Source: Pseudomonas sp. A34-9 (GTDB taxonomy: Bacteria; Pseudomonadota; Gammaproteobacteria; Pseudomonadales; Pseudomonadaceae). From it: a stretch of 64,000 nucleotides of DNA. Shown here piece after piece: positions 18,021 to 26,862 of the stretch (positions within the stretch are counted from its first letter, which is position 1; each line of letters opens with the position of its first letter). The translations under genes were made by a program, and so were the position numbers. The DNA lies in NCBI RefSeq assembly GCF_029543085.1, contig NZ_CP119967.1:2940501-3004500 (forward strand), written 5' to 3'. The notes beneath the pieces were generated by a model. It did no database searches. It was not told the DNA's origin and saw only the letters and a list, made by a program, of their open reading frames with translations.

Positions 18021-18527
18021 ATGGGTGGGTACAACCCGCATTACCAGATCATCGGGCAGATGTTTCAAAAGGACTATCGCTGGCTCTGCGCTGCCGTTGG
18101 CCGCACGCTGGGTTGCCCGCACAGTGCGCAGGACATTGCCTCGGAAACCTTTTTGCGGGTATTGGCACTGCCGGACCCGGCGGCCATTCGCGAACCACGG
18201 GCACTGCTGACCACCATCGCCCGGCGGCTGGTGTACGAAGGCTGGCGCCGTCAGGACCTTGAACGCGCCTATCTGGAAAGCCTGGCGCTGGCGCCGGAGC
18301 CGGTGCATCCATCCCCGGAAGAACGCGCGCTGGTGATCGAAGCGCTGCTGGCAGTGGATCGCCTGCTCAATGGCCTGTCGGCCAAGGCCAAAGCGGCGTT
18401 TCTCTGCCACCAGCTCGACGGTTTGACCTACAGCGAGATCGGCGAGCAGCTCGGCGTGTCCACCAGCCGCGTGCAGCAATATATGGTCGAGGCGTTCAAG
18501 CGCTGCTATCAGGCGATGCAGGCATGA
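18021..18527 (+). CDS. FecI-type ECF sigma factor
   Basis: A 168-residue sigma-70 family protein with region 2 (HYQIIGQMFQKDYRWL, then DIASETFLRVL) and region 4 (LDGLTYSEIGEQLGVSTSRV). ATG at 18021 (MGGYNPHY) follows GGGAGCAAGG; the frame extends to 17805 without homology or a better ribosome-binding site. The next gene is its FecR-type partner, overlapping in ATGA. It is expected to be activated by the STN-bearing TonB receptor downstream through FecR. Confidence 0.92.
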   Translation: MGGYNPHYQIIGQMFQKDYRWLCAAVGRTLGCPHSAQDIASETFLRVLALPDPAAIREPRALLTTIARRLVYEGWRRQDLERAYLESLALAPEPVHPSPEERALVIEALLAVDRLLNGLSAKAKAAFLCHQLDGLTYSEIGEQLGVSTSRVQQYMVEAFKRCYQAMQA

Positions 18528-19489
18528 GGCCGGACGAGGCGGTGATCGACGAGGCAGCGCAATGGCTGGCGTTGTTGCAGTCGGGCGAGGCGGGCATGGC
18601 TGAGCGGGCAGCGTTTGAGGCCTGGCGGCTTGCCGATCCACGCCATCAACAGGTCATCGAGCAGATGGGCGGCGGCCTGAGCCTGCTGCGCAACCCGAAC
18701 CTGCGCAGTGTGCCGCGCAGCAGTTTGCTGCACAGCCTCAATGCGCCGTCGAGCCGTCGACGCTTTATCAGCGGCAGTTTGAGTGTGCTCGGCATTGCGC
18801 TGCTGGCCGGGTTGCTCGGACGGCGCTACGGCTGGTTGCCGGAGGCGGGGGAGTTGGCGACCGGGACCAGTGAACGGCGTGACTTCACGCTCGCGGACGG
18901 CAGTACGCTGACCCTCAATGCGCGCAGTCGTGTGGTGCCTCTGTTCGATGTTCAGCAACGCTTGCTCGCGTTGCGCAGTGGCGAGTTGCTGGTCGACGTG
19001 GCGAAAGAGCCGGCGCGGCCCTTTGTGGTCGAGACGGAGCACGGTCGCATGCGTGCCCTGGGCACGAAGTTTCTCGTGCAATACAGCGAGGAGGCGACGC
19101 GATTGGTGATGCTCCACTCGCAGGTCGAAGTGCTCACCGCAAGTGGCGCGCGGCAAGTGGTGGCGGCCGGTGAGAGTCTGCTGTTTAACGGCGCCGGGCT
19201 GTTGTCGCTGGAGCGCAGCAACGGCCACGAAAGTGCCTGGGTGCAAGGTCGCCTGGAAGTGCGCGACCGGCCTTTGCGCGAGGTCATCGAGAGCCTGCGC
19301 CGCTACCGTCGCGGCATCCTCCACCTGAGTCCGCAAGTCGCGGATCTGCGCCTCAGCGGCCTCTATCCGCTCGACGACAGCGATCGCACGTTGCAACTGC
19401 TGGAACGCTCGCTGCCGATCCGCGTGACCTGGCACAACCCGTACTGGGTCAGCATTGACCCCCGCCCAGCCGCTACCTCAACTCTGTAG
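18524..19489 (+). CDS. FecR-type transmembrane anti-sigma factor
   Basis: A 321-residue protein. An N-terminal DUF4880 sigma-binding region (AAQWLALLQSG...FEAWRLADPRHQQ, residues 10-48) precedes one membrane helix (about 78-98). A periplasmic FecR domain follows (ADGSTLTLNARSRV, GELLVDVAKEPARPFVV, LGTKFLVQY) and the C-terminal segment resembles a half STN/secretin fold. The family relays receptor occupancy across the inner membrane to the sigma factor. The start overlaps the sigma stop by 4 bp. Confidence 0.92.
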   Translation: MRPDEAVIDEAAQWLALLQSGEAGMAERAAFEAWRLADPRHQQVIEQMGGGLSLLRNPNLRSVPRSSLLHSLNAPSSRRRFISGSLSVLGIALLAGLLGRRYGWLPEAGELATGTSERRDFTLADGSTLTLNARSRVVPLFDVQQRLLALRSGELLVDVAKEPARPFVVETEHGRMRALGTKFLVQYSEEATRLVMLHSQVEVLTASGARQVVAAGESLLFNGAGLLSLERSNGHESAWVQGRLEVRDRPLREVIESLRRYRRGILHLSPQVADLRLSGLYPLDDSDRTLQLLERSLPIRVTWHNPYWVSIDPRPAATSTL

Positions 19490-19577
19490 GAGCTGCCGCA
19501 GGCTGCGATCTTTTGATCTTGCCTTTGCTTGAGAAAAACCAAAGTCAAAAGATCGCAGCCTGCGGCAGCTCCTACGG
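19487..19577. repeat. Inverted repeat, family B
   Basis: The arms are GTAGGAGCTGCCGCAGGCTG followed by CGATCTTTTGATCTT, and the complement CAAAAGATCGCAGCCTGCGG followed by CAGCTCCTAC. It overlaps the fecR stop and could end that transcript. Other copies lie near 32.4, 50.4 and 52.3 kb. Confidence 0.9.
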
Positions 19578-19624
19578 GGCCTGGCGTTGAATGGGATGGC
19601 CCGGTTTCCGGTTATAGGGATATG

Positions 19625-19673
19625 ACTTCTTGGCCTAATCGCGGCCCTATAAAAAGCGCCGGCCCGCTGCTCA
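19625..19673 (+). promoter_or_regulatory. Conserved promoter-like block upstream of first TonB receptor
   Basis: It contains GGCCTAATCGCGGCCC and CTATAAAAA, then CGCCGGCC and TGCTCAT. Nearly the same string lies before the importer operon (26662-26712), and a shorter match lies before the second receptor (23898-23935). CTATAAA is 62 bp from the start codon. It may be a promoter for a shared regulator; the identity of that regulator is unknown. Confidence 0.6.
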
Positions 19674-19708
19674 TTCCCTGCAGATGCCTCTAACAGGGAA
19701 ACCCTTCG

Positions 19709-22618
19709 ATGTTCTCATTCAAACAACAATTACCTCGATTGACCCTTGCCGCTGCGTTGGCACTGGGCCTCAGTCCACTGGTGGCGGTCGCTCAGGAACC
19801 TGCGGCGGCGGTGTTCACCTTCGACATCGGCACCGGGCCGCTCGACGAAGTGCTGCTGGACATCTCGCGGCAGAGCGGTGTGCCGATTTCCTTTAGTCAG
19901 GAACTGGTCCAGGGCAAACGCAGCGCTGCGGTGCGCGGAGCTTTGGGTGGCCGTCAGGCGGTGGAGAAGGCTCTGCTCGGCAGTGGTCTGCAAGTCGAGC
20001 AAAGCGCTCAGGGCCTGACCGTTCGCCAAGCCGATGCGCCGGCGAAAGTCACGGCCGTGGCACCGGTCACCAGCGCCGATTACCACATGGAAAAAGTCAC
20101 CGTCACCGGTTCGCGCATTGCCCGTGCGCAGAGTGATGGCGCCACGCCGGTCAACGTCATCACCCACGAAGAAATGGAAGCGCGCGGCTATAAAAACGTC
20201 TACGACGCCTTGGCGACGCAAACGCAAAACACCGGGATGACCCAAGGCGAAGATTACGGCAATACCTGGCAACCAGCGGCTAGCGCACTCAACCTGCGCG
20301 GCCTCGGCCCGAACCATACGCTGGTGCTGATCAACGGCCGGCGCGTCGCCGATTATCCGACACCGTACGACGGCAAGGTCAACTTCACTAACCTGGCGAA
20401 CATTCCGTCGGCGGTCATCGAACGCATCGAAATCCTCAGCAGCGGCGCCTCGGCGATTTACGGTTCGGATGCGATCGCAGGCGTGGTCAACATCATCCTC
20501 AAGGACAAGATCAATGGCGTCGACGTCAACCTCAAGGGCGGCACCAGCGAACGCGGCGGTGGCGACAATCAACGCTTGCAGATCAGTGGTGGCGGCAGTT
20601 GGGGGGATTTTGACGGCTTGTTCGGTCTGGAGTTGACCCACCGCGATCCCATCTGGGCCGACGACCGTGGCTTTATGCAAAACGGCCCGCTGGCGGATGT
20701 CGGTTACCGCCGCGACCTGAGCAACAGTCGATATCTGGGACCGGGTTGCGGCGCTTATCAGGGCACCTTCGACAACAAGCTGTTCAACAGTGGCGGGCGC
20801 TGCCGCACCGACCAGATGTACAACGATTACTGGACCGTGCAGACCCAGAAGGAAAACTACGACGGTTACAGCCGTGGCACCTGGCATTTCAGCGACAGCG
20901 GCCAGGTTTTCGCCGATTTGATGTACGGCCTCGACCACATCCAGAACAACACGCGTGGGCCGACCTTCACCTCGCCAGACTTCATCAACCAGAACAGCGG
21001 CAATCTGGAACGCTGGTATCGCCGTTTCGGTGAGGAAGAGATCGGCGGGCGCACCAGCAACAACAGCAAGTGGCGCGACACCTCGTGGACCGGCACCCTG
21101 GGTCTCTCCGACAAGATCGCCGACACCGGCTGGCGTTACGATCTGGCGGCCAATCGCTCGGAGTATCGCAGCGTCGGAACGACCCGCTACAGGCCGCTGT
21201 CATCGATTCAGGATTTCTACCTCGGCCCGCAGTTGGGTGTGAGCGGCGGTTATCCGGTGTTCGCCCCGGACGCCTCACGGCTCGACCGGCCACTGACGCC
21301 GCAGGAGTGGCAGCAGTTTCGCAGCAACCTGACCCAGAGCAGCAAGTCGGTATCGACCAGCTACAACGCTGCGGTCAACGGTGACCTGTTCGATCTGCCA
21401 GCCGGCCCCGTGGGCTTCGCCGGGGTGCTGGAGGCGGGCAAGCAGCAATACCGTGTCGACCCGGATGATGGCCTTAACGACGGCACGTTCTACGGCGTAA
21501 GCCCACAGCAAAGCTCCGGGGGCTCGCGCAAGCGTTATGCGGCGGGTGGCGAGTTCAGTATTCCGCTGACTGACACGATTCTGGCGACCGCCGCCGGGCG
21601 CTGGGATCAATACAAATTCAGCGGCCGCACCGAGCAGCAGAAAACCTACAACCTGGGGCTTGAGTGGCGCCCGGTGACGAGCCTGTTGTTGCGCGGCAGT
21701 TATGGCACCAGTTTCCGCGCGCCGGATCTGAACTACATCTATCAGGCCGACAGCAACGGCTACTCCCCGGCGCAGATCGATTATTACGGTTGCAGCCAGG
21801 GCGTGCCGGGCGCCTGTGATCGCGGGCAAGTCAATTACACCCAGAGCGGCACGGCGGACCTTGAGTCGGAACGCGGCAAATCGTGGACCTACGGATTTGT
21901 CTGGTCGCCCTCGCGCAACTTCGATCTCTCCACGGATTTCTGGCGGGTCGAGATCGACGATTTGCTAACCACCGTCGACGAAAACCGCTTGCTGCAGCAG
22001 GAAAACGAATGCCGCAACGGCACGCAGGACATCAACTCGGCCAATTGCCAATCGACCCTGGCGCGCATCGATCGCAACGCTGGCAATGCGGCGGTCGATC
22101 CGAACCAGTTGAACCGCGTGCGGATCAACGCGATCAACGCCGCCAGCGAGCGGGTCAGTGGTCTGGATTTCAAGAGCAATATCCGCTGGGGCGCCGGGCA
22201 GTACGGCGCGTTCAGTTCGGCGCTGGGCTACACCTTGGTGCTTTCGCATTACTACAAGGAATCGGAAGAAGCACCCACGCAAGACTGGCGCACTTCACGC
22301 ACCAATCACGACTGGCGCAGCAAGGTCAACGCCAGCCTGACCTGGGATTACCAGAAAGCCACGGCGACGCTGATGGGCATTCGTTACGGTTCGGTCACCA
22401 ACGGCGCGGAGGACGGGCGCCTGTCACCGTGGACGGTGTTCAACGCCAGTGCGCGTTACAAGCTCAATGACCGGGCGAGTGTCGGGCTGACCGTGAACAA
22501 CGTGCTCAATCAGGTTAAACACGATGATTCGGCGGGGTGGCCGTATTACCCGACGGGCAACTATGACCCGTACGGGCGGCAGTGGTGGCTGGATGTGAGT
22601 TATCACTTCGGTGGCTGA
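19709..22618 (+). CDS. TonB-dependent outer-membrane receptor with N-terminal STN signalling domain
   Basis: A 969-residue receptor: signal peptide (residues 1-28), an STN domain (about 36-108; FDIGTGPLDEVLLDISRQSG) that contacts FecR, a TonB-box-like segment (YHMEKVTVTGSR, near 130), a plug (NVITHEEMEARGYKNVYDAL; LNLRGLGPNHTLVLINGRRV; SGASAIYGSDAIAGVVNIIL) and a C-terminal beta-barrel ending in aromatic WLDVSYHF. With FecI and FecR immediately upstream it forms a complete cell-surface signalling unit. The long plug subtype (LRGLGPNxTLVLINGRR) is shared with the second receptor. The ligand is unknown; an iron complex or a peptide-like compound is plausible. Confidence 0.92.
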   Translation: MFSFKQQLPRLTLAAALALGLSPLVAVAQEPAAAVFTFDIGTGPLDEVLLDISRQSGVPISFSQELVQGKRSAAVRGALGGRQAVEKALLGSGLQVEQSAQGLTVRQADAPAKVTAVAPVTSADYHMEKVTVTGSRIARAQSDGATPVNVITHEEMEARGYKNVYDALATQTQNTGMTQGEDYGNTWQPAASALNLRGLGPNHTLVLINGRRVADYPTPYDGKVNFTNLANIPSAVIERIEILSSGASAIYGSDAIAGVVNIILKDKINGVDVNLKGGTSERGGGDNQRLQISGGGSWGDFDGLFGLELTHRDPIWADDRGFMQNGPLADVGYRRDLSNSRYLGPGCGAYQGTFDNKLFNSGGRCRTDQMYNDYWTVQTQKENYDGYSRGTWHFSDSGQVFADLMYGLDHIQNNTRGPTFTSPDFINQNSGNLERWYRRFGEEEIGGRTSNNSKWRDTSWTGTLGLSDKIADTGWRYDLAANRSEYRSVGTTRYRPLSSIQDFYLGPQLGVSGGYPVFAPDASRLDRPLTPQEWQQFRSNLTQSSKSVSTSYNAAVNGDLFDLPAGPVGFAGVLEAGKQQYRVDPDDGLNDGTFYGVSPQQSSGGSRKRYAAGGEFSIPLTDTILATAAGRWDQYKFSGRTEQQKTYNLGLEWRPVTSLLLRGSYGTSFRAPDLNYIYQADSNGYSPAQIDYYGCSQGVPGACDRGQVNYTQSGTADLESERGKSWTYGFVWSPSRNFDLSTDFWRVEIDDLLTTVDENRLLQQENECRNGTQDINSANCQSTLARIDRNAGNAAVDPNQLNRVRINAINAASERVSGLDFKSNIRWGAGQYGAFSSALGYTLVLSHYYKESEEAPTQDWRTSRTNHDWRSKVNASLTWDYQKATATLMGIRYGSVTNGAEDGRLSPWTVFNASARYKLNDRASVGLTVNNVLNQVKHDDSAGWPYYPTGNYDPYGRQWWLDVSYHFGG

Positions 22619-22681
22619 AAGCATGAATCTTGCGTTTACGTCCTACGGAAAATGGCAGGTTTTGCGGCAAGCGGGGGATAT

Positions 22682-22713
22682 TTCCGACGACTTTTTCAGG
22701 TTGGTCGTCGGAA
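22682..22713. other. Perfect 10-bp inverted repeat (stem-loop) after the first receptor
   Basis: TTCCGACGAC and GTCGTCGGAA are separated by 12 bp. There is no T-tract on the distal side, so it is not a textbook terminator; it may slow transcription or act as an operator. Confidence 0.5.
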
Positions 22714-22749
22714 GCGCGTTCTATAGCATCGGACCTGACATTGAAGTCG

Positions 22750-22770
22750 CTGAGCGGTTTGAACGCTCAG
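22750..22770. promoter_or_regulatory. Palindrome upstream of the RES-Xre operon (candidate operator)
   Basis: CTGAGCG and CGCTCAG flank GTTTGAA, giving an almost continuous palindrome about 120 bp before the antitoxin start. Antitoxins of this class repress their own operon by binding palindromes; the assignment is inference. Confidence 0.4.
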
Positions 22771-22888
22771 GCTCCCAGATCAAGGATCAATTATGCGTAC
22801 CTCACACCTCGAGCATGAATCGCCTGCTTATTCCCATCGGTATGCCTGGCGCGATGACCGCGCCAGATGCCCCATGGAGGATGTCCCG

Positions 22889-23365
22889 ATGCCCGCAGCA
22901 AAAACGCCCCGGCTTACTGGCCTGAAAAAGGTCGAAGGCAAACCTGTCGATTTACTCGTGCATGGCCAGAACATAGGCGACGATGCGCTGCTGATCGTCC
23001 ACCTGACGGACGAGGGCTTTGAGCTGAGCGACGTGGTCAACATGCTTTCCACGTCCGAGCTGTACCAGCAAGGCGAGATGGTCAAACGTATCACCGGCAA
23101 GTCTGTCAGAACCGTGCGCCGGCTCATGAAGGAAGGCAAATCGATGCGCCTTGACCCGCAGCAGAGCGTCGTCGCCTATCAATATGCGTTGGTGCTGCAG
23201 ATGGCTATTCGGGCATTCGGGCGTCAATCAAAGGCCGAGGCGTGGATGCAGCAGCCCACTCCCTACCTGAACGGTCGCGTGCCGTTGGAATTGACCCGAC
23301 ATCCACTGGGTTTCCAGATGGTGGAGCAATACCTGGGCCGGATCATTTATGGAGTACACCAATGA
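22889..23365 (+). CDS. Xre/MbcA/ParS-type antitoxin
   Basis: A 158-residue protein. The N-terminal half carries an Xre-like helix-turn-helix (SDVVNMLSTSELYQQGEMVK, then ITGKSVRTVRRLM). The C-terminal half is the DUF2384 toxin-binding region (QMAIRAFGRQSKAEAWMQQP, then LGFQMVEQYLGRIIYG). ATG at 22889 is chosen for its GGAGG 8 bp upstream; ATGs at 22793 and 22874 are in frame. The stop overlaps the RES toxin start in ATGA, the normal arrangement for this toxin-antitoxin class. Confidence 0.88.
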   Translation: MPAAKTPRLTGLKKVEGKPVDLLVHGQNIGDDALLIVHLTDEGFELSDVVNMLSTSELYQQGEMVKRITGKSVRTVRRLMKEGKSMRLDPQQSVVAYQYALVLQMAIRAFGRQSKAEAWMQQPTPYLNGRVPLELTRHPLGFQMVEQYLGRIIYGVHQ

Positions 23366-23865
23366 ATCCCTTGCCTTGGGACGAGCGCTGGTATGCCTGG
23401 CGGCTGGATCCCGAAGTCTACGGATGCACCTGGGACAGCGGCATTGGTTCCGAGCTGAACGGAGGACGATGGAATGTACCCGGCCGGCGAGTGGTTTATG
23501 CATCCGTCGACCCGTCCTCGGCCATTCTGGAAGTGGCAGCCAATCACAGCTTCGATGTGCTGGACAGTGAACCCTATGTGCTGACGTGTTTCGAGGTCAT
23601 CAGCGACGCAAAGGTCAGAATCGTACAGCCAGAAGAAGTGCCCAATCCCAACTGGTTGAGCCCGGCACCGCCTTCACCCAATCAGCAGCAGTTTGCCGAC
23701 GCTTTATTGTCCGAGCATCCGTTTGTGCTGATTCCTTCGGCGGCCACCCGGCATTCGTGGAATCTGCTGGTGAGCTGCGAACTGGCAGAAGGGCAGTTCA
23801 AAATGGTCTCTCAGGAGCGGTTTGGACTGGATACCCGATTACTCAGGGAGATGGCACAGGCCTGA
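23362..23865 (+). CDS. RES-domain toxin (NAD+-degrading family)
   Basis: A 167-residue RES-domain protein. The conserved N-terminal pattern YAWRLDP...GSELNGGRWNVPGRRVVYAS...AILEV holds the arginine, tyrosine and glutamate typical of the ADP-ribosyltransferase-like active site. Characterised RES toxins degrade NAD+ or ADP-ribosylate a host enzyme and halt growth. It is translationally coupled to the antitoxin. No catalytic residue is obviously lost, so it is probably active. Confidence 0.88.
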   Translation: MNPLPWDERWYAWRLDPEVYGCTWDSGIGSELNGGRWNVPGRRVVYASVDPSSAILEVAANHSFDVLDSEPYVLTCFEVISDAKVRIVQPEEVPNPNWLSPAPPSPNQQQFADALLSEHPFVLIPSAATRHSWNLLVSCELAEGQFKMVSQERFGLDTRLLREMAQA

Positions 23866-23897
23866 TGTGCGCTTGGCATTTTTTGCATAACCTCATC

Positions 23898-23935
23898 ACT
23901 CAACGGTCTAAATCGCCCTCTATAAATCTTCCTGT
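23898..23935 (+). promoter_or_regulatory. Conserved promoter-like block upstream of second TonB receptor
   Basis: GGTCTAAATCGCCCTCTATA followed by AATCTTCC is a shorter match to the blocks at 19625 and 26662. TATAAA lies 61 bp before the start codon, almost the same distance as for the first receptor. Confidence 0.5.
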
Positions 23936-23981
23936 GTCACCGCACATCCCTGCATAAACCAAAACGCAGGGATGGCTGTTC

Positions 23982-26633
23982 ATGATCCAGTTTTCACCCG
24001 TCAAATCACCTTTGAGCCTGGCCTTGCTGCTGGCAATCAACACGCTCCCGGCCATCGCCGCCGATAGCGCAACTGAACCGACCACCCAACTGCAGCGTGT
24101 CGAAGTCACGGGTACGGCAATCCGCCGGGTCGATGCAGAAACCGCGGTGCCGGTCACCATCCTGCGCGTCGAAGAATTGCGCGAGCAGGGCGTGACTACT
24201 ACGGAAGAACTGGTCAGCCGGATATCCGCCAACCAGTCTTCGGTCGGCTCCGGGCGTTCGGTTGGGTCAAGCAGTGGCGGGGCTTCATATGCCGATCTGC
24301 GGGGCATAGGGCCGAACAAGACTCTGGTGTTGCTGAACGGCCGCCGTTTGAGCAACAACGCTACCAATGCGATCAACGGCTCGGGTGTCGACCTCAACAC
24401 CATCCCGTTCGCCGCGATTGACCGCGTGGAAGTGCTGCGCGATGGCGCTTCGGCGTTGTACGGCACCGATGCGATTGGCGGGGTGATCAACTTCATCACC
24501 AAAACCAGCCTGACGGAAGGGCAGATCAGCACCAACTACGACACACCGACGCATTCCGGTGGCGGTGAAAGCCGCAACTTCAGCGGCAGTTGGGGCTTCG
24601 GCGATCTGCAGGATGATCGCTTCAACGTGTTCGGCGTGGTCAGCTATGACAAACAGCAACGCCTGGCCGCTGAAGACCGTGGTTACACCTACAACTATCA
24701 ACCGAACCGCGGGCTCGATTACACCTCCGGCACCGCATCGCCGGCCAACTGGAGCCAAGGCAGTAACGCCACCAATCCCTTGGCCGGCTCCGGCTGCAAC
24801 GCACCGGGATTGCTGGCGCGTAACGGTATCTGCCGGCAGAGCCTGTGGAATTACCTCGATCTGGTGCCGGAAACGGAGAAGACTTCGGCCTTCGCCAAAG
24901 CCACCGGCAAGCTGTCGGACGATCACAATGTCAGCCTCGAATATTTCTGGGCGCGTAACGAAAACCGCACACAGATCGGTCCTGGCACCTTGATGGGCAA
25001 TCAGGTCAACCCCGGCACCGCATTCTATCCGGGCAACGGCATCACCCCCGGGCCGAACGGTTTTGCCCTCGACCCGACGCAACCGGTCGACGTGAACTGG
25101 CGCGAAACCGCCGTCGGCGCGCGCCAGCATGAGGACGACAACACCGGACAACGCTTGCTCTTGAGTTTTGACGGCACACTGGCGGGTTGGGATTACAACC
25201 TCGGTGCCTCGTACAACCAGAACAAAGTGGTCAATAGCATTCAGGACGGTTACGTCAACGACCGCGCCGTCAGCGCCGGTATTGCCAATGGCGTGATCAA
25301 CCCGTTCGGCCCGCAGACGGCTGCCGGTTCGGCGCTGTTGGCGGCCAACGCGGTGGACGGTGATTACGCCACGGCGGTCGGGCGCGTGAAGGCTATCGAC
25401 GGGCGCATCAGTCGTGAAATCGGCGACTGGTTCGGTGCCGGCCCTTCGGCATTGGCGCTCGGCGGCGAGTATCGCAAGGAAGATTTCCATCAGGATTTCG
25501 CCCAGTTTGCCGGCGATGTGCAAAGCCTCGGTGTCGATCCCAACGGCAGCGTGGCCGGGGATCGCAGCGTCTCGGCCGAATACGCCGAGGTCAACGTGCC
25601 GGTGCTCGACAGCCTCGAACTGTCCGCTGCCGTACGCCATGACAAGTACAGCGATTTTGGCAGCACCACCAATCCGAAGTACTCGTTCCGCTTCCAGCCG
25701 TTCAAGCAACTGGTAGTGCGCGGTGCCTACAGTGAAGGGTTCCGCGCGCCGTCTTTGTATGAGCTGTACAACCCGACCTTCACCAGTTTCACCAACGCCA
25801 ACTACAACGATCCGCGCTTGTGCGCTGGCGGCAACCCGAGCAATGGCGGCATTGCCAACCGCGATTGCGCGCAGCAGTTCAATCGCATCAGCGGTGGCAA
25901 TACTGACCTCAGCCCGGAAACGGCGCGCAACGTCACCCTCGGGTTCGTCTATCAGCCGTTTGAGCGCCTGAGCGCCGGGCTGGATTTCTGGTGGATCGAC
26001 ATTGCCAACCAGATTGCCGAATTCCCCGAGTCGGCGGTGTTCGAGAATCCCGAGCTGTACCCGGATCGCCTGGTCCGCAAGCCGGATGGCTCCATCGACC
26101 ACATCGTCACCGGGCTGGCCAACCTCGGCAAGATCAAGACCAACGGCGTCGACGTCAGCTTCGATTACCGTCTGCCGAGCACCCCGTACGGCAACTTCGG
26201 CGTCGGCCTGCAAGGCACTTACGTCACCCGTTATGACTATCAGCAACAGCTCAAGGGCGACTACATCGACAAACTGGGCGATTTCCGTGGCGGTGATTTC
26301 GCTTCGGCGGGCGCCGTGGCGCGCTGGCGGCACAGCCTGACCGGCAGCTGGAACTACGGGCCGTTTGGCGCCGCACTGACCAACCGCTACACCAGCGGTT
26401 ACCACGACTCTGATCGCGACACGCACGATTACGTGGGTTCGTACAACGTCTGGGACCTGGCCGGCACTTACACCTGGCGCAAGACCCTGAGCGTGACGCT
26501 CGGGGCGAAAAACCTGTTCGACCGCGAACCACCCTTCAGCAACCAGACCTACACATTCCAGAGCGGCTACGACCCGAAATATGGCGATCCGTTTGGGCGG
26601 ACGCTGTACACGCGGGTCAGTTACAAGTTCTGA
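23982..26633 (+). CDS. TonB-dependent outer-membrane receptor (no STN domain)
   Basis: An 883-residue receptor: signal peptide (residues 1-27, ending AIAA), a TonB-box-like segment (LQRVEVTGTAIRR), a plug (LRVEELREQGVTTTEELVSR; YADLRGIGPNKTLVLLNGRR; RDGASALYGTDAIGGVINFI) and a beta-barrel ending LYTRVSYKF. It lacks the STN extension, so it transports without signalling to FecR. The plug type matches the receptor upstream, which suggests related ligands. It is separated from that receptor by the RES-Xre pair and has its own promoter-like block. Confidence 0.92.
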   Translation: MIQFSPVKSPLSLALLLAINTLPAIAADSATEPTTQLQRVEVTGTAIRRVDAETAVPVTILRVEELREQGVTTTEELVSRISANQSSVGSGRSVGSSSGGASYADLRGIGPNKTLVLLNGRRLSNNATNAINGSGVDLNTIPFAAIDRVEVLRDGASALYGTDAIGGVINFITKTSLTEGQISTNYDTPTHSGGGESRNFSGSWGFGDLQDDRFNVFGVVSYDKQQRLAAEDRGYTYNYQPNRGLDYTSGTASPANWSQGSNATNPLAGSGCNAPGLLARNGICRQSLWNYLDLVPETEKTSAFAKATGKLSDDHNVSLEYFWARNENRTQIGPGTLMGNQVNPGTAFYPGNGITPGPNGFALDPTQPVDVNWRETAVGARQHEDDNTGQRLLLSFDGTLAGWDYNLGASYNQNKVVNSIQDGYVNDRAVSAGIANGVINPFGPQTAAGSALLAANAVDGDYATAVGRVKAIDGRISREIGDWFGAGPSALALGGEYRKEDFHQDFAQFAGDVQSLGVDPNGSVAGDRSVSAEYAEVNVPVLDSLELSAAVRHDKYSDFGSTTNPKYSFRFQPFKQLVVRGAYSEGFRAPSLYELYNPTFTSFTNANYNDPRLCAGGNPSNGGIANRDCAQQFNRISGGNTDLSPETARNVTLGFVYQPFERLSAGLDFWWIDIANQIAEFPESAVFENPELYPDRLVRKPDGSIDHIVTGLANLGKIKTNGVDVSFDYRLPSTPYGNFGVGLQGTYVTRYDYQQQLKGDYIDKLGDFRGGDFASAGAVARWRHSLTGSWNYGPFGAALTNRYTSGYHDSDRDTHDYVGSYNVWDLAGTYTWRKTLSVTLGAKNLFDREPPFSNQTYTFQSGYDPKYGDPFGRTLYTRVSYKF

Positions 26634-26661
26634 AAATGATCAGAGGTGGCGGGTTTTAGTC

Positions 26662-26712
26662 ACCTATTGATCTAAAGCCCGCCCTATAAAAATCGCCGGC
26701 CTGTTGCACATC
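26662..26712 (+). promoter_or_regulatory. Conserved promoter-like block upstream of the peptide importer operon
   Basis: GATCTAAAGCCCGCCCTATA, then AAAATCGCCGGCC and TTGCACAT, is very close to the block before the first receptor (19625-19673). It lies about 175 bp before the importer start, with a REP doublet between. Confidence 0.6.
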
Positions 26713-26751
26713 ACAGGTAGGCAGCAGGATGTGTGGTGACTGTTCCGGCGT

Positions 26752-26831
26752 TATCGCGAGCAGGCTCACTCCTACATTGGATTTGTGTTCACCGCAGACC
26801 TTTGTAGGAGTGAGCCTGCTCGCGAAGAGGC
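26752..26831. repeat. REP doublet, family A (inverse order)
   Basis: ATCGCGAGCAGGCTCACTCC comes first and TGTAGGAGTGAGCCTGCTCG second, so the units point away from each other. They lie between the conserved block and the first importer gene. Confidence 0.85.
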
Positions 26832-26862
26832 CAGTAGCAGCACCGTGTAAAAGGATCTGCCC

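Noticed and set aside
24285..26426. 713-codon minus-strand frame opposite the second TonB receptor
   Set aside because: The plus-strand receptor has every expected domain; the antisense product has none.
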